The notes under the pieces were generated by a model. That model worked only from the letters and a program-made list of their open reading frames with translations. It was not told the origin of the DNA and searched no databases. 64,000 nucleotides of DNA, taken from the NCBI RefSeq assembly GCF_041154485.1, contig NZ_AP028669.1, positions 2,790,001 through 2,854,000 on the forward strand, given 5' to 3'. The translations under genes were made by a program, and so were the position numbers. Shown here piece after piece: positions 1-7,865 of this stretch (position 1 is its first letter; every line of letters begins with the position of its first letter). This stretch comes from Variovorax sp. V93 (GTDB lineage Bacteria; Pseudomonadota; Gammaproteobacteria; Burkholderiales; Burkholderiaceae_C).

Positions 1-161
1 CCATGGCGCTTGGGACCGGTCTGCAGATGCCAGAGGATCAGCGCGTTCCAGCGGTGCCCCAGGAAGGCCAGCCAGTCTTCGACCGGGCACTCGCTCGCGT
101 GCTTGGCCGCAGGTGTGTCGATGCCGGCCGGAGCCGCCAGGTTCTCTGCAGTCCTATCCAT
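1..161 (-). CDS. HxlR-family transcriptional regulator, N-terminal part only (runs off the window)
   Basis: The minus strand reads from an ATG at 161 to the window edge, giving 53 residues. The stretch CPVEDWLAFLGHRWNALILW, then HLQTGPKRH, matches the start of the HxlR winged-helix domain: a conserved Cys followed by a G-x-W-x-x-x-I-L helix. HxlR proteins are small dimeric DNA-binding regulators, often controlling a divergent neighbour. Here the neighbour is the NTF2-like gene starting at 227, with 65 bp between the two start codons, so it is the likely target. The effector cannot be deduced, and the C-terminal half lies outside the window. Confidence 0.75.
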   Translation of the reverse strand, partial: MDRTAENLAAPAGIDTPAAKHASECPVEDWLAFLGHRWNALILWHLQTGPKRH

Positions 162-226
162 TTGGTGAGTACTGGATCCGCATGCTGTGATGGGCTCCAT
201 CGTATTTCAGAGAGAGCCCGTCCGTC

Positions 227-616
227 ATGTCCAAGGTCACGACCCCCGCCGCAATGAACGAAGCCTTTGCCCGCGCGTTCAACAGCCGGCATATCGACAA
301 CCTGCTGTCGCTGTACGAACCGGATGCCGCCCTGCGCACCGATGCGTCCGCCCCGACATGCAGGGGAAAACCCGCCATCGCCGCGGAGTTCGGCAAGCTG
401 CTGGAGATTCCGGGAGTGATGGTGTCCCGCAACAACTTCTGCGTGGAAGTGGACGGCCTTGCGCTGCTGCGCGCCGACTACAGCCTGAGCTCGCCGGAGG
501 GAAAGACGATCCTCGCCGGCAGCTCGGCCGAGGTCGTGCGCCGGCAGGCGGATGGCTCGTGGCTCTACGTCATCGACCATGCGGCGGGTGCGAGCCTGCC
601 GCGTGTTGAAGGCTGA
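227..616 (+). CDS. NTF2-like / SnoaL-type small protein (YybH-like)
   Basis: A 129-residue protein with no signal peptide. It has the pattern of a cone-shaped NTF2 fold: an N-terminal helix with FARAFNSRHIDNLLSLYEPD, a strand ending in DAALRT, then strands around RNNFCVEVDGLALLRADYSL and a C-terminal SWLYVIDHA. Members of this superfamily include ketosteroid isomerases and many proteins of unknown substrate. No catalytic Asp/Tyr pair can be assigned here, so no reaction is proposed. It is divergent from the HxlR regulator and convergent with the hydrolase ending at 634. Stress-response or small-molecule binding is possible but unproven. Confidence 0.7.
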   Translation: MSKVTTPAAMNEAFARAFNSRHIDNLLSLYEPDAALRTDASAPTCRGKPAIAAEFGKLLEIPGVMVSRNNFCVEVDGLALLRADYSLSSPEGKTILAGSSAEVVRRQADGSWLYVIDHAAGASLPRVEG

Positions 617-633
617 GCCGGTCTGCGCCTGCC

Positions 634-1539
634 CTACCGGCGGCAGGAGGCCGCGAAGAAATCGAGGATCTGCTCGCCCAGCACCTGCTCCCCGCTGTTG
701 AAGTGCGCCATGACGGAAACGTGGTTGTGGTCCGCGACTGTCATGTGGCGCGGCGCGACACGACGCGCCTCCGCCACGCGATAGGCGAATTCGGTCGCAT
801 AGACGTCGAGCAGCGGGTTCTCGTATTGCGCATTGACGACGAACACGGGCAACGCAAGGTGCGCCGCATGCGCCATGGGCGCCAGGGCCGGATAGCGGCT
901 TGCGTCGTCACCGAAATACGCCCGCACGCCGGCCGCGTTGGGGTTTTCCGGCAAGGTGTCGGCGCGCAGCCGCGCGGACACCAGCACCAGGCAGCACACG
1001 TCGCGCCGCAGGTGGGCGAGCGCGGGATCGCAGGCAAAGGTCGCCGCGTGGGTGCCTCCGGCGGAATGGCCGATCAGGCAGATGCTGCGCGGATCGCCGC
1101 CGAAGCCGCGGATGTGCCCGGACACCCAGGCGCAGGCTGCGGCGACGTCCAGGGCACCTTGCGGATGCGGCGCCTCTGGCGCCAATCTGTACTCGACATT
1201 GACGCCCACGCACCCCTGGCGGGCGAACCAGGTCAGCACGTTGGCGTACATGGCCTCGTTGATGTCCTTGGCGCCACGGACGAAAGCGCCGCCGTGCACG
1301 AAGACCACCACGGGCGCGTCACGCGCAACTGCCGGACGATAGACGTCCAGCAGCTGGCGCGGGTGAAGTCCGTAGGAAAGTTCACGCGTGACGGCGACGC
1401 CATCGCGCGGTGCTGCCATCAACACAGGCAGGTAGGCGGCCTTGACCCGGTCGCCCGCGCTGCGGATGTCCTGCTGCCACATCGGGCCGACCTCCCGCAG
1501 CAGTTCCTCGATTGCGACGGGCCGGGGGATCGCGCGCAT
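634..1539 (-). CDS. Alpha/beta hydrolase, HSL-like esterase
   Basis: A 301-residue cytoplasmic hydrolase. The oxyanion-hole motif HGG is at residues 82-84 and the nucleophile elbow GHSAG at 157-161 (Ser159). A likely catalytic His is 271 or 273 in the ADHNHVS segment, and the acid is probably Asp245. This arrangement is typical of hormone-sensitive-lipase-like carboxylesterases and of kynurenine-formamidase-like enzymes. It is the last gene of a three-gene minus-strand operon: the RidA-like gene ends 6 bp upstream of its start. The context (diiron protein, RidA-like protein, LysR regulator) suggests hydrolysis of an ester or amide intermediate in a catabolic pathway. The substrate is not known. 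Confidence 0.85.
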   Translation of the reverse strand: MRAIPRPVAIEELLREVGPMWQQDIRSAGDRVKAAYLPVLMAAPRDGVAVTRELSYGLHPRQLLDVYRPAVARDAPVVVFVHGGAFVRGAKDINEAMYANVLTWFARQGCVGVNVEYRLAPEAPHPQGALDVAAACAWVSGHIRGFGGDPRSICLIGHSAGGTHAATFACDPALAHLRRDVCCLVLVSARLRADTLPENPNAAGVRAYFGDDASRYPALAPMAHAAHLALPVFVVNAQYENPLLDVYATEFAYRVAEARRVAPRHMTVADHNHVSVMAHFNSGEQVLGEQILDFFAASCRR

Positions 1540-1545
1540 GGCCGG

Positions 1546-1935
1546 TCAGTCCTGCCGGAAGGCCGAGGCCTCGACCTCGAAACACCAGTCCGGGTGTGCC
1601 AGCGCCGCGACCACCACCAGGGTCGAGGCCGGCCGCGCCGATCCAAGGTACATGCTGCGGATCGCATTGAGCCGGGGCAGGTCCGCCGCACGGGTGAGGT
1701 AGGTCGTCACCTTGACCAGGTGCGATGCGTCCATGCCGGCCGCCTGCAGCACCGCCACCAGATTCTTCCAGGCCTGGTCGGCCTGGGCCTCGAAGCCTTC
1801 CAGCAGACGACCTTCCGGGGTCACGCCGATCTGGCCCGCCACGTGAAGGCAAGTGCCCGGGCCATGGGTGGAGATGCCGTGGCTGTAGGCACCGGCAGGC
1901 GCTGCGACGTTGCCGGGAACGATGCGTTGGTGCAT
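1546..1935 (-). CDS. RidA-family (YjgF/YER057c/UK114) protein
   Basis: A 129-residue protein of RidA-typical length. The fold is recognised from the N-terminal AYSHGISTHGPGTCLHVAGQ, the central QAWKNLVAVLQAAG with VKVTTYLT, and the C-terminal RPASTLVVV then FEVEASA. Archetypal RidA has a P-A-R-S segment whose Arg binds the substrate carboxylate. Here the segment reads R-P-A-S-T, so that Arg is not in its usual place. The protein therefore probably belongs to a Rid subfamily that need not have 2-iminopropionate deaminase activity. It lies between the diiron protein (7 bp upstream) and the hydrolase (6 bp downstream), which implies a dedicated pathway step. Confidence 0.85.
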   Translation of the reverse strand: MHQRIVPGNVAAPAGAYSHGISTHGPGTCLHVAGQIGVTPEGRLLEGFEAQADQAWKNLVAVLQAAGMDASHLVKVTTYLTRAADLPRLNAIRSMYLGSARPASTLVVVAALAHPDWCFEVEASAFRQD

Positions 1936-1942
1936 GGCAGCC

Positions 1943-2851
1943 TCAGTGCACGACGCTGTCGATCTCCGGGATGGCCGGGATCTCGACGCCGTACACGCCG
2001 ATGTCCTCGCGGATCTTGTTCACGCCCCTACGGATGATGCCGATCTCTTCATCGGGGTGCGTCGCGCCGAGGCCGTGGTCGGCCGCCAGCGCGCGGTTGC
2101 GGCCGGAGCGCGCGCGCTCGGCGTCTGGCAGGTTGACGACGGCATAGACGCCGTTGAGCAGGCTGCCGCGCAGCTTCTTCGCGACCTTCAGGCCGATCAG
2201 GCGCTTTTCCTCCGAGGACAACTCGCTGAAGAAGCGCCGCATGATGATGCGGCCGAACTGTATGTGGCGCGCCTCGTCGCGCAGGATCAGCCGGCAGACC
2301 TCGCGGATCGAGTCGAACCGGGCGTTCTCGTAGCGCGCCTGCAGCAGGTCGCCGGACAGCTGCTCGAACAGCGTGTTGACCGAGAGGCCGGCGAAGAAGC
2401 TCATGGCCTTCTCGTCCGACTCGTCGTGGAAGCGCGGGATGATGTCCTTGAAGTAGTCCGATCGCGGCATGGGCTCGTATTCGGCAAGGGCGTCGGCGAT
2501 GCGGAAGCTGGCTTCGTGATGGCGGAACTCCTCGGCGATGAAGTTGGTGATGTGCTGCTTCACCTCGAACGGCTGGTGTTGAAAGATCGCGTCGCGCAGG
2601 CGCTCTGCGCCATAGGGGGTGGCGCCGTGCTCCATCCAGGCACGCAGGCTCCACCATTCGGCGCCGGCCTTGCGCACCTCCGGCGGCAGGTCGGCCTGCT
2701 GGAGGTCGGAATAGTCGATGTCGGCGACCGGGTTCCAGGCCAGGTCGCGTGCCTGGGTGCAGAGGCGCCAGACCTCCGGGTACTCGATCTTCGACACCAC
2801 CGGATAGGGGTTGGGAACGGCGGGGATTTCTTCGAGCAGGGACGGCTGCAT
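1943..2851 (-). CDS. Ferritin-like diiron-carboxylate protein (possible AurF-type oxygenase)
   Basis: The ATG at 2851 gives 302 residues; a longer open frame upstream runs through the intergenic region and the divergent LysR gene and is rejected. The mostly helical protein carries two E/D-x-x-R-H segments: EEFRHHEASF near residues 107-116 and DEARHIQFGR near 192-201. These are the usual iron-binding pattern of ferritin-like diiron enzymes, and further Glu residues around 83 and 145 could complete the site. AurF-type N-oxygenases and other diiron oxygenases look like this, but the reaction cannot be fixed from sequence alone. It is first in an operon with the RidA-like protein and the hydrolase, and divergent from a LysR regulator. 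Oxidation of a nitrogen-containing or aromatic compound is inferred. Confidence 0.75.
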   Translation of the reverse strand: MQPSLLEEIPAVPNPYPVVSKIEYPEVWRLCTQARDLAWNPVADIDYSDLQQADLPPEVRKAGAEWWSLRAWMEHGATPYGAERLRDAIFQHQPFEVKQHITNFIAEEFRHHEASFRIADALAEYEPMPRSDYFKDIIPRFHDESDEKAMSFFAGLSVNTLFEQLSGDLLQARYENARFDSIREVCRLILRDEARHIQFGRIIMRRFFSELSSEEKRLIGLKVAKKLRGSLLNGVYAVVNLPDAERARSGRNRALAADHGLGATHPDEEIGIIRRGVNKIREDIGVYGVEIPAIPEIDSVVH

Positions 2852-2983
2852 GGCGGGCTCCTTCGTTCGGCGATGGGGGATGCCGCTCATGCTAGGCGCG
2901 CGCTCTTGATACATCCAATACTGTTTAAATGGAGTCGTGATCCGAACTGTGTATATCCAGTCAACTTTCACAAGGCTGTTCAG
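2852..2983. promoter_or_regulatory. Divergent control region between diiron operon and lysR gene
   Basis: This 132-bp gap between two divergent start codons is clearly richer in A+T than its surroundings. It holds two similar direct elements, TACATCCAAT at 2910-2919 and TATATCCAGT at 2952-2961, matching at 8 of 10 positions and 42 bp apart (about four helical turns). TTTAAAT lies between them. LysR-type regulators usually bind such a shared gap and activate the divergent operon, so the repeats are candidate binding sites. No consensus T-N11-A palindrome was fixed with certainty. Confidence 0.4.
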
Positions 2984-3892
2984 ATGATCGAGTTCAGGCA
3001 ATTGCGTCAGTTCGTGGTGGTGGCGGAAGAGCTCAACTTCGGCCGTGCGGCGGAAAAGCTGCACATGTCTCAACCGCCACTGAGCGTGGCCATACGCAAC
3101 CTGGAGCTGCAGGTGGGCACGCTGCTGATAGACCGCAGCCGGCACCATGTGCGCCTGACGCCGGCAGGCAAGGTTTTCCTGAGGGATGCGCACCGCCTGC
3201 TGACGCAGGCCCACGCGGCCACGGAGCGCGCCCGGCGCGCCGCCCAGGGCGCCGAAGGCTCGCTCAGCCTGTCCTTCGTGCCAAGCGCCGCGCTCGACCT
3301 TCTTCCGGACATCTTCAAGCGGTTTCAGCGCGACTACCCGACAGTCCACCTGCAGGTGACCGCGGAGACCACCACCCGGCAGGTGGAGGCCCTGCGTCGC
3401 GCCGAAGTCGACCTGGCCCTCGTGGTCGGCCCGCTGCAGGACGTGCCGGACCTTGCCTTTGTCGATCTTCAGGCACAGGGTTTCGTGATTGCCGTGCCTC
3501 GCAGCCATGCCCTGGCAAAACAGCGCTCCGTGAAGATCAAGGCCCTGGCGGCAGAGCCCTTCATCGCCTTTCCAGCGGCCGAGGGCGCGGGTTTCGTGGC
3601 GGCGCTTCTCAGTGCCTGCAAGGCCGCGGGCTTCTCGCCGAGGGTCGTCCAGGAAGCCTCCCAGATGCAGGCCGTGCTGACACTGGTCGCCGGCGGCCTG
3701 GGCATCGCCCTGGTGCCGGCCTCCATGCGCATGCTGGCCATGAAAGACGTGACCTTTCTCGACGTGGCCGAAACGCGTGCGCCGCCGACCTACCAACTGG
3801 CCTTCGCCTACAGCCGCACCAACGACAACCCTGTGATCCATTCTTTCCTGTCGGTGGCGAGCAAGGTCGTCTCGCACGCGCGCAGCACCTGA
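2984..3892 (+). CDS. LysR-type transcriptional regulator
   Basis: A 302-residue regulator of standard LysR length. The N-terminal winged helix-turn-helix covers residues 3-60, with the recognition region FGRAAEKLHMSQPPLSVAIR and wing RLTPAGKVFL. The C-terminal co-inducer domain follows from about residue 92. The ATG at 2984 is chosen because the LysR domain begins directly at MIEFRQLRQF; upstream in-frame codons cross the diiron gene. It is divergent from the diiron/RidA/hydrolase operon and 154 bp upstream of a Bug receptor gene on its own strand, so either may be its target. The ligand is unknown. Confidence 0.92.
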   Translation: MIEFRQLRQFVVVAEELNFGRAAEKLHMSQPPLSVAIRNLELQVGTLLIDRSRHHVRLTPAGKVFLRDAHRLLTQAHAATERARRAAQGAEGSLSLSFVPSAALDLLPDIFKRFQRDYPTVHLQVTAETTTRQVEALRRAEVDLALVVGPLQDVPDLAFVDLQAQGFVIAVPRSHALAKQRSVKIKALAAEPFIAFPAAEGAGFVAALLSACKAAGFSPRVVQEASQMQAVLTLVAGGLGIALVPASMRMLAMKDVTFLDVAETRAPPTYQLAFAYSRTNDNPVIHSFLSVASKVVSHARST

Positions 3893-4046
3893 ATCCCGGC
3901 ATTCCGGCCGGACCATGGTGATTCGATTCATGTATGGATTCGGTACGCAGTCCGTATTGGACGTTATGACGCACCGTTTGCATCATGTTGGCAAGGCGCC
4001 GGGGAACGCCGCCGATGTCGCCCGCATCTGCCAACTGGAGTCCACG

Positions 4047-5015
4047 ATGAAATTCATGAAGCTGTTCGCCGCCCCGGTGCTGCTGGCTGCAGCCATCTTC
4101 GCTGTGCCGTCGTCCGCGCAGACCTACCCTGCCCGCGCCATCACGCTCGTCGTTCCCTATCCGCCGGGGGGCTCGGCCGACATCCTGGCGCGTACCGTCG
4201 GCGAACAGCTGGCAACCCGCCTTGGGCAGCCTGTGATCGTGGAGAACAAGGCCGGTGCCGGCACGGCCATCGGCGCACGTTTCGTCGCAGATGCCAAGCC
4301 CGACGGCTACACGCTGCTCATGGGCACCGTCAGTTCCCAGGCGATCAATCCGGCCATGAGCAAGGTGGGCTACGACCCGATCAAGGGCTTTGCGGTCGTC
4401 AGTGCACTGGCATCGATTCCCTTCGTGCTGGTGGCCCATCCCGCTGCTCCCTACAGCAATGTGTCGGAACTGATCGCCGCCGGCAGGAGCAGCCCCGGCA
4501 CCATCGGCTTTGCATCGGCCGGGCCCGGAACCTCCAACCACCTGGCGGGCGAGATGCTCGCGAACGCCGCGCATGTCCAGCTGCTGCACGTGCCGTATCG
4601 GGGCAGCGCGCCTGCGCTTGCGGATGTGCTGGCCGGGCATGTCCCCGTGATGTTCGACCTGCAGACCACCGCCATCCCCAACCTCAAGGCGCAGAAGGTC
4701 AAGGCGCTGGCCGTGACGAGTCTGCGTCGCAGTCCGTTGCTTCCCGACGTGCCCACGGTGGCGGAGAGCGGCTTGCCGGACTTCGAAGTCAGCGCCTGGT
4801 TCGGCCTGTTCGCACCCGCCAAGGTCCCGCAGCCTGTACTCAGGCAGCTGTCCGAGGCAATGGCCGGCGTCCTGCAGGCTCCCGCCATGGTGCAGCGCCT
4901 GCGGGAAATCGGTACAGAGCCGGATACCCGCAACGCCGCGCAGTTCGCCAGCTACACCGCGGCGGAAGTCGGCAAATACGCGCTCATCGTGAGGTCAGCG
5001 GGCCTCGCGCCCTGA
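4047..5015 (+). CDS. Bug/TctC-family extracytoplasmic solute-binding protein
   Basis: A 322-residue protein with a Sec signal peptide (residues 1 to about 23, ending PSSAQ before TYPARAI). Bug hallmarks follow: ITLVVPYPPGGSADILAR, VENKAGAGTAIGARFVA, PDGYTLLMG and LPDVPTVAESG. Bug proteins bind small carboxylates or similar ligands in the periplasm. No TctA/TctB membrane genes are adjacent, which is usual for the greatly expanded Bug family of Comamonadaceae and Alcaligenaceae. The ATG at 4047 follows a GGAG and gives the signal peptide at the N-terminus; the longer frame from 3915 is rejected. Its last 21 bp overlap the 3' end of the convergent ArgE-like gene. Confidence 0.92.
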   Translation: MKFMKLFAAPVLLAAAIFAVPSSAQTYPARAITLVVPYPPGGSADILARTVGEQLATRLGQPVIVENKAGAGTAIGARFVADAKPDGYTLLMGTVSSQAINPAMSKVGYDPIKGFAVVSALASIPFVLVAHPAAPYSNVSELIAAGRSSPGTIGFASAGPGTSNHLAGEMLANAAHVQLLHVPYRGSAPALADVLAGHVPVMFDLQTTAIPNLKAQKVKALAVTSLRRSPLLPDVPTVAESGLPDFEVSAWFGLFAPAKVPQPVLRQLSEAMAGVLQAPAMVQRLREIGTEPDTRNAAQFASYTAAEVGKYALIVRSAGLAP

Positions 5016-6110
5016 TGTCGCCCATGCCCCGACGCGAGCAAGAAAGCGCTCGGCAGCACGGAGTTCACTGGCGGCGATCCACTCGTTGGGCTGATGGGCC
5101 TGCGCAATCGCACCAGGCCCGCAGACCAGGGAGGGGATGCCCGCCTGCTGGAAGAAGCCCGCCTCTGTGCCGAATGGGATCTCGCCCGGTGGCCACAGCG
5201 CGCCCAAAGTCCTGGCCACATTCACAGCCGCGCTGCTGCCTTCCGCGCAGAGTGCCGGCACCCCGGCCAGTTGCTTCATCTCGACGGCCACGTCGGTTGG
5301 AACAGCCGCGAGCAGCCGTTCGAACTCGTCCCTTACCACCGCTGCGCTCGCTTCGTCCGGCGGACGGAACTCCCACAGCAATTCGCAGCATCCGGGAACG
5401 ATGTTGATCGCAGTCCCGCCGTTGATGCGGCCGACATTGAAGGTCGTGCGATTGCCCTGCCGGAGAAGCGTGCGCGCCAGGCTTGCCAGCTGCGCGACGA
5501 GCAAGGCGGCCGGCTCGATCGCGCTGATGCCCAGCGCAGGGTCGCTGGAATGGGCCGGCCGGCCGCAGAAGGTGATCCGATGGCCGAAGAAGCCCCGATG
5601 GGCCAGCCCGATGCGCATCTGGGTCGGTTCGCCGACGATGACAAGCGCTGGTGACGGAAGATGGCCGCGCATCCCCGCGATCAGGCGCGGAACGCCGAAG
5701 CACCCCACCTCCTCGTCGTAGGAAAGCGCGAGGTGGATCGGGCGGCGCAGATCGAGGCGGCGCCACGATGGCACTGCGGCGAGGCACGCCGCGATGAAGC
5801 CCTTCATGTCGGCGGCTCCCCGGCCGTGGAACCGGCCCTCGCGCTCAACGAGCGTGAAGGGGTCCGAATCCCAGGCCTGACCGTCGACGGGAACCACGTC
5901 GGTGTGGCCGGACAGAACGATGCCGCCCGGCGCCGGCGGGCCGATGCTGGCCAGCAGGTTGGCCTTCGTGCCGTCGTCGCTGTGGATCAGCCGTGCCTCG
6001 ACGCCATGGCCTTCCAGGTATCCGGCCACCCAGTGGACGAGCGCCAGGTTGGACCGATGGGACGTCGTATCGAAGCCGACCAGAACGCGCAGGAGTTCGA
6101 CCGTGTCCAT
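4995..6110 (-). CDS. argE: Acetylornithine deacetylase-like M20 metallopeptidase (ArgE type)
   Basis: A 371-residue zinc hydrolase of the M20/ArgE family. The metal and catalytic residues are visible: SGHTDVVP (His69, Asp71), GRGAADMKG (bridging Asp101), YDEEVGC (Glu133 catalytic, Glu134 metal) and a C-terminal AHQPNEW His. A dimerisation domain lies between about 175 and 285. ArgE removes the acetyl group from N2-acetylornithine, but relatives deacylate other N-acyl amino acids. Proteobacteria of this type generally make ornithine through the ArgJ cycle, so a dedicated biosynthetic role is doubtful. It lies 18 bp downstream of an EamA exporter and two genes from an AlaX-like protein, which points to handling of an N-acylated or unusual amino acid. 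Confidence 0.8.
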   Translation of the reverse strand: MDTVELLRVLVGFDTTSHRSNLALVHWVAGYLEGHGVEARLIHSDDGTKANLLASIGPPAPGGIVLSGHTDVVPVDGQAWDSDPFTLVEREGRFHGRGAADMKGFIAACLAAVPSWRRLDLRRPIHLALSYDEEVGCFGVPRLIAGMRGHLPSPALVIVGEPTQMRIGLAHRGFFGHRITFCGRPAHSSDPALGISAIEPAALLVAQLASLARTLLRQGNRTTFNVGRINGGTAINIVPGCCELLWEFRPPDEASAAVVRDEFERLLAAVPTDVAVEMKQLAGVPALCAEGSSAAVNVARTLGALWPPGEIPFGTEAGFFQQAGIPSLVCGPGAIAQAHQPNEWIAASELRAAERFLARVGAWATSGREAR

Positions 6111-6128
6111 GGCGTGATTCCGATGGGA

Positions 6129-7067
6129 TCAGGAAAGGGAAGGATCGGACGCTGTCGCCGGGCGCCTGGCCGGACGGAAGGTCGTGACGAAGAAGCCGAG
6201 CAGGATAAGCGCGATGCCCGCGATGTGAAAGCTGCGCACGGGTTCCCGCAGAACCAGGAACGCCAGGAGAGCGGTGAACAGCGCGACGAGGTGAAAGGAC
6301 ACGCCAGTCACCGTCGCGCCCAGGGTCGCAACGCAGCGGCTCCACAGGATGAACGCGAACAGCGAAGCAAAGATTCCGATGTAAAGGACCGCGCCCATCG
6401 AAGCGGCATCCGTCGGAATGCGTGCGCCGCGCACGAGCTCCAATATCCAGAATGGCATCAGCACGACAAGTCCGGCGGCCATGGTCGCGGCCAGAAACAC
6501 CAGCGGACTGATCGCTGCAGGCTTGCGTCGGAGGAGAACGGAATACACCGCATAGTTGGAGACGGCCAGCAGCACCAAAAGCTCACCGCCGCCCAGCCGC
6601 AATGCCACGAGGCTGGCGAGTTCCCCGCGCGCCACGATCCAGGTCACGCCGATGAACGAGATGGCGATGCCGACCAGCGTCTTCCAGGCGATGCGCTCGG
6701 CGCCGAGGACCACCGCGGCGAGCGGAACCATGAGCGGCAGCGTCGAGTTGAGAAAGGCAACGCTGGTGGCAGGCACCGTCTGCAAGGCCAGGTACCCCAA
6801 CGCGTTGTAGCCGGCGATGCCGAAGGCGCCGCAAGCCGCGATCAACCGCCAGTGCCGCGCAAGCAGGGCCCGCTCCCGCCAGGCCTGCAGCCCGACGAAT
6901 GGCGCCAGGGCTGCGAGTGCCACGACCCAGCGGCCGACCGCAAGGGACACCGGGGGAAAGACAGGGCCGAGCGCGCGGCCCAGCACGAGGTTGCCGGCCC
7001 AGAAAGCCGGTGGCACCCACAGAAGCCAGACGGGATGCGCCCAGAGGGCGAGGAACGGCTTGCGCAT
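6129..7067 (-). CDS. EamA/DMT-superfamily transporter
   Basis: A 312-residue membrane protein with about ten hydrophobic helices in two EamA repeats, the first from WLLWVPPAFWAGNLVLGRAL and the second from about residue 160. Members (RhaT/YdcZ/RarD relatives) often export amino acids or metabolites. Its ATG directly follows the stop codon of the AlaX-like gene, reading TAG then ATG, so the two are translationally coupled. The next gene, an ArgE-like deacylase, starts 18 bp on. The substrate is unknown; an amino acid or N-acyl amino acid is the inference from the neighbours. Confidence 0.88.
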   Translation of the reverse strand: MRKPFLALWAHPVWLLWVPPAFWAGNLVLGRALGPVFPPVSLAVGRWVVALAALAPFVGLQAWRERALLARHWRLIAACGAFGIAGYNALGYLALQTVPATSVAFLNSTLPLMVPLAAVVLGAERIAWKTLVGIAISFIGVTWIVARGELASLVALRLGGGELLVLLAVSNYAVYSVLLRRKPAAISPLVFLAATMAAGLVVLMPFWILELVRGARIPTDAASMGAVLYIGIFASLFAFILWSRCVATLGATVTGVSFHLVALFTALLAFLVLREPVRSFHIAGIALILLGFFVTTFRPARRPATASDPSLS

Positions 7068-7787
7068 CTACAAGCCCTGCAGTCCGATGCGGACGCGACG
7101 GTTGGAGCGGCCCTTGTTCTCGATCTTGAGAATCCGGATCGGACGTGAGGCGCCCGTCGATGGAAGGTGCGTTCCCCCGCATGCCTGCCGGTCGAGCCCG
7201 GCGATCTCGACGATGCGGACGAGGCCTTCTGCCGATGGCGGCGGAGCCACCGAGCGGGAGCGCAGCAGTCCCTGCTCGCCATGGGCCTCGGTGACCGAAA
7301 CGTAGCTTGTCTCGACGGCCAGATCCTGAGCGACCACATCGTTCAATTCGGCCTCGAGCGCCCGCAGGCGGTCGTTGTCGGCACCCGGCAGGTCGAAGTC
7401 GATGCGTGCCGTACCGTCCTCGTTCATCTGGACGCCGGTCACCAGCGCGCCGTCGAAGTCCCTGAAGACGAGCGCGTTCAGCACGTGCAGGTCCGTGTGA
7501 AGCTCCCGCATGAGCTGCCGGAAAACCGGGTCGACCTCCACCTGGACTTCGCCGGTGATCTCGATGTCGCCGGGAAGCTGGATCCATGCGAGACCACCTT
7601 CTTCGGAAAACCCGGCGACCGGTGCTTCCCCGCCCTGCCATCGGACGATGCCCCGGTCCGGCAACTGCCCGCCCCCGCCGGGATAGAGAGGGTGTTGGGA
7701 AAGAAGGACGGCGCCGGGCCGTGATTTCAGAACCCGGGCATCCAGCCTCAGGATGTCGGGGTTGTCCTGGCAGAAGAGTCGTGTCAT
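7068..7787 (-). CDS. AlaX-type alanyl-tRNA editing protein
   Basis: A 239-residue free-standing editing domain, related to the C-terminal half of alanyl-tRNA synthetase. The N-terminal part has the LYPGGGGQLPDRG segment typical of the AlaRS second domain. The zinc and catalytic motifs are HTDLH (His97, His101) and CGGTH (Cys203, His207). AlaX proteins hydrolyse Ser-tRNA(Ala) or Gly-tRNA(Ala), and some act on other mischarged tRNAs. It is followed without a gap by an EamA transporter and then an ArgE-like deacylase, and preceded by an AraC regulator 78 bp upstream. An editing enzyme beside an exporter suggests protection from a toxic alanine or serine analogue. Confidence 0.88.
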   Translation of the reverse strand: MTRLFCQDNPDILRLDARVLKSRPGAVLLSQHPLYPGGGGQLPDRGIVRWQGGEAPVAGFSEEGGLAWIQLPGDIEITGEVQVEVDPVFRQLMRELHTDLHVLNALVFRDFDGALVTGVQMNEDGTARIDFDLPGADNDRLRALEAELNDVVAQDLAVETSYVSVTEAHGEQGLLRSRSVAPPPSAEGLVRIVEIAGLDRQACGGTHLPSTGASRPIRILKIENKGRSNRRVRIGLQGL

Positions 7788-7865
7788 GAGTGGCCTTGCT
7801 GATGGATGTCAGCATGGCAGGACGCACCGAATTGCTATTGGTCAGAATTGACGCCAGCCGTCTTT

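Noticed and set aside
3915..4046. Longer start for the Bug receptor
   Set aside because: It would bury the signal peptide 44 residues inside the protein.
5661..7148. A 495-codon plus-strand frame opposite the ArgE-like and EamA genes
   Set aside because: It is a shadow frame rich in Arg, Gln, His and Asp with no domain; the minus-strand genes are well supported.
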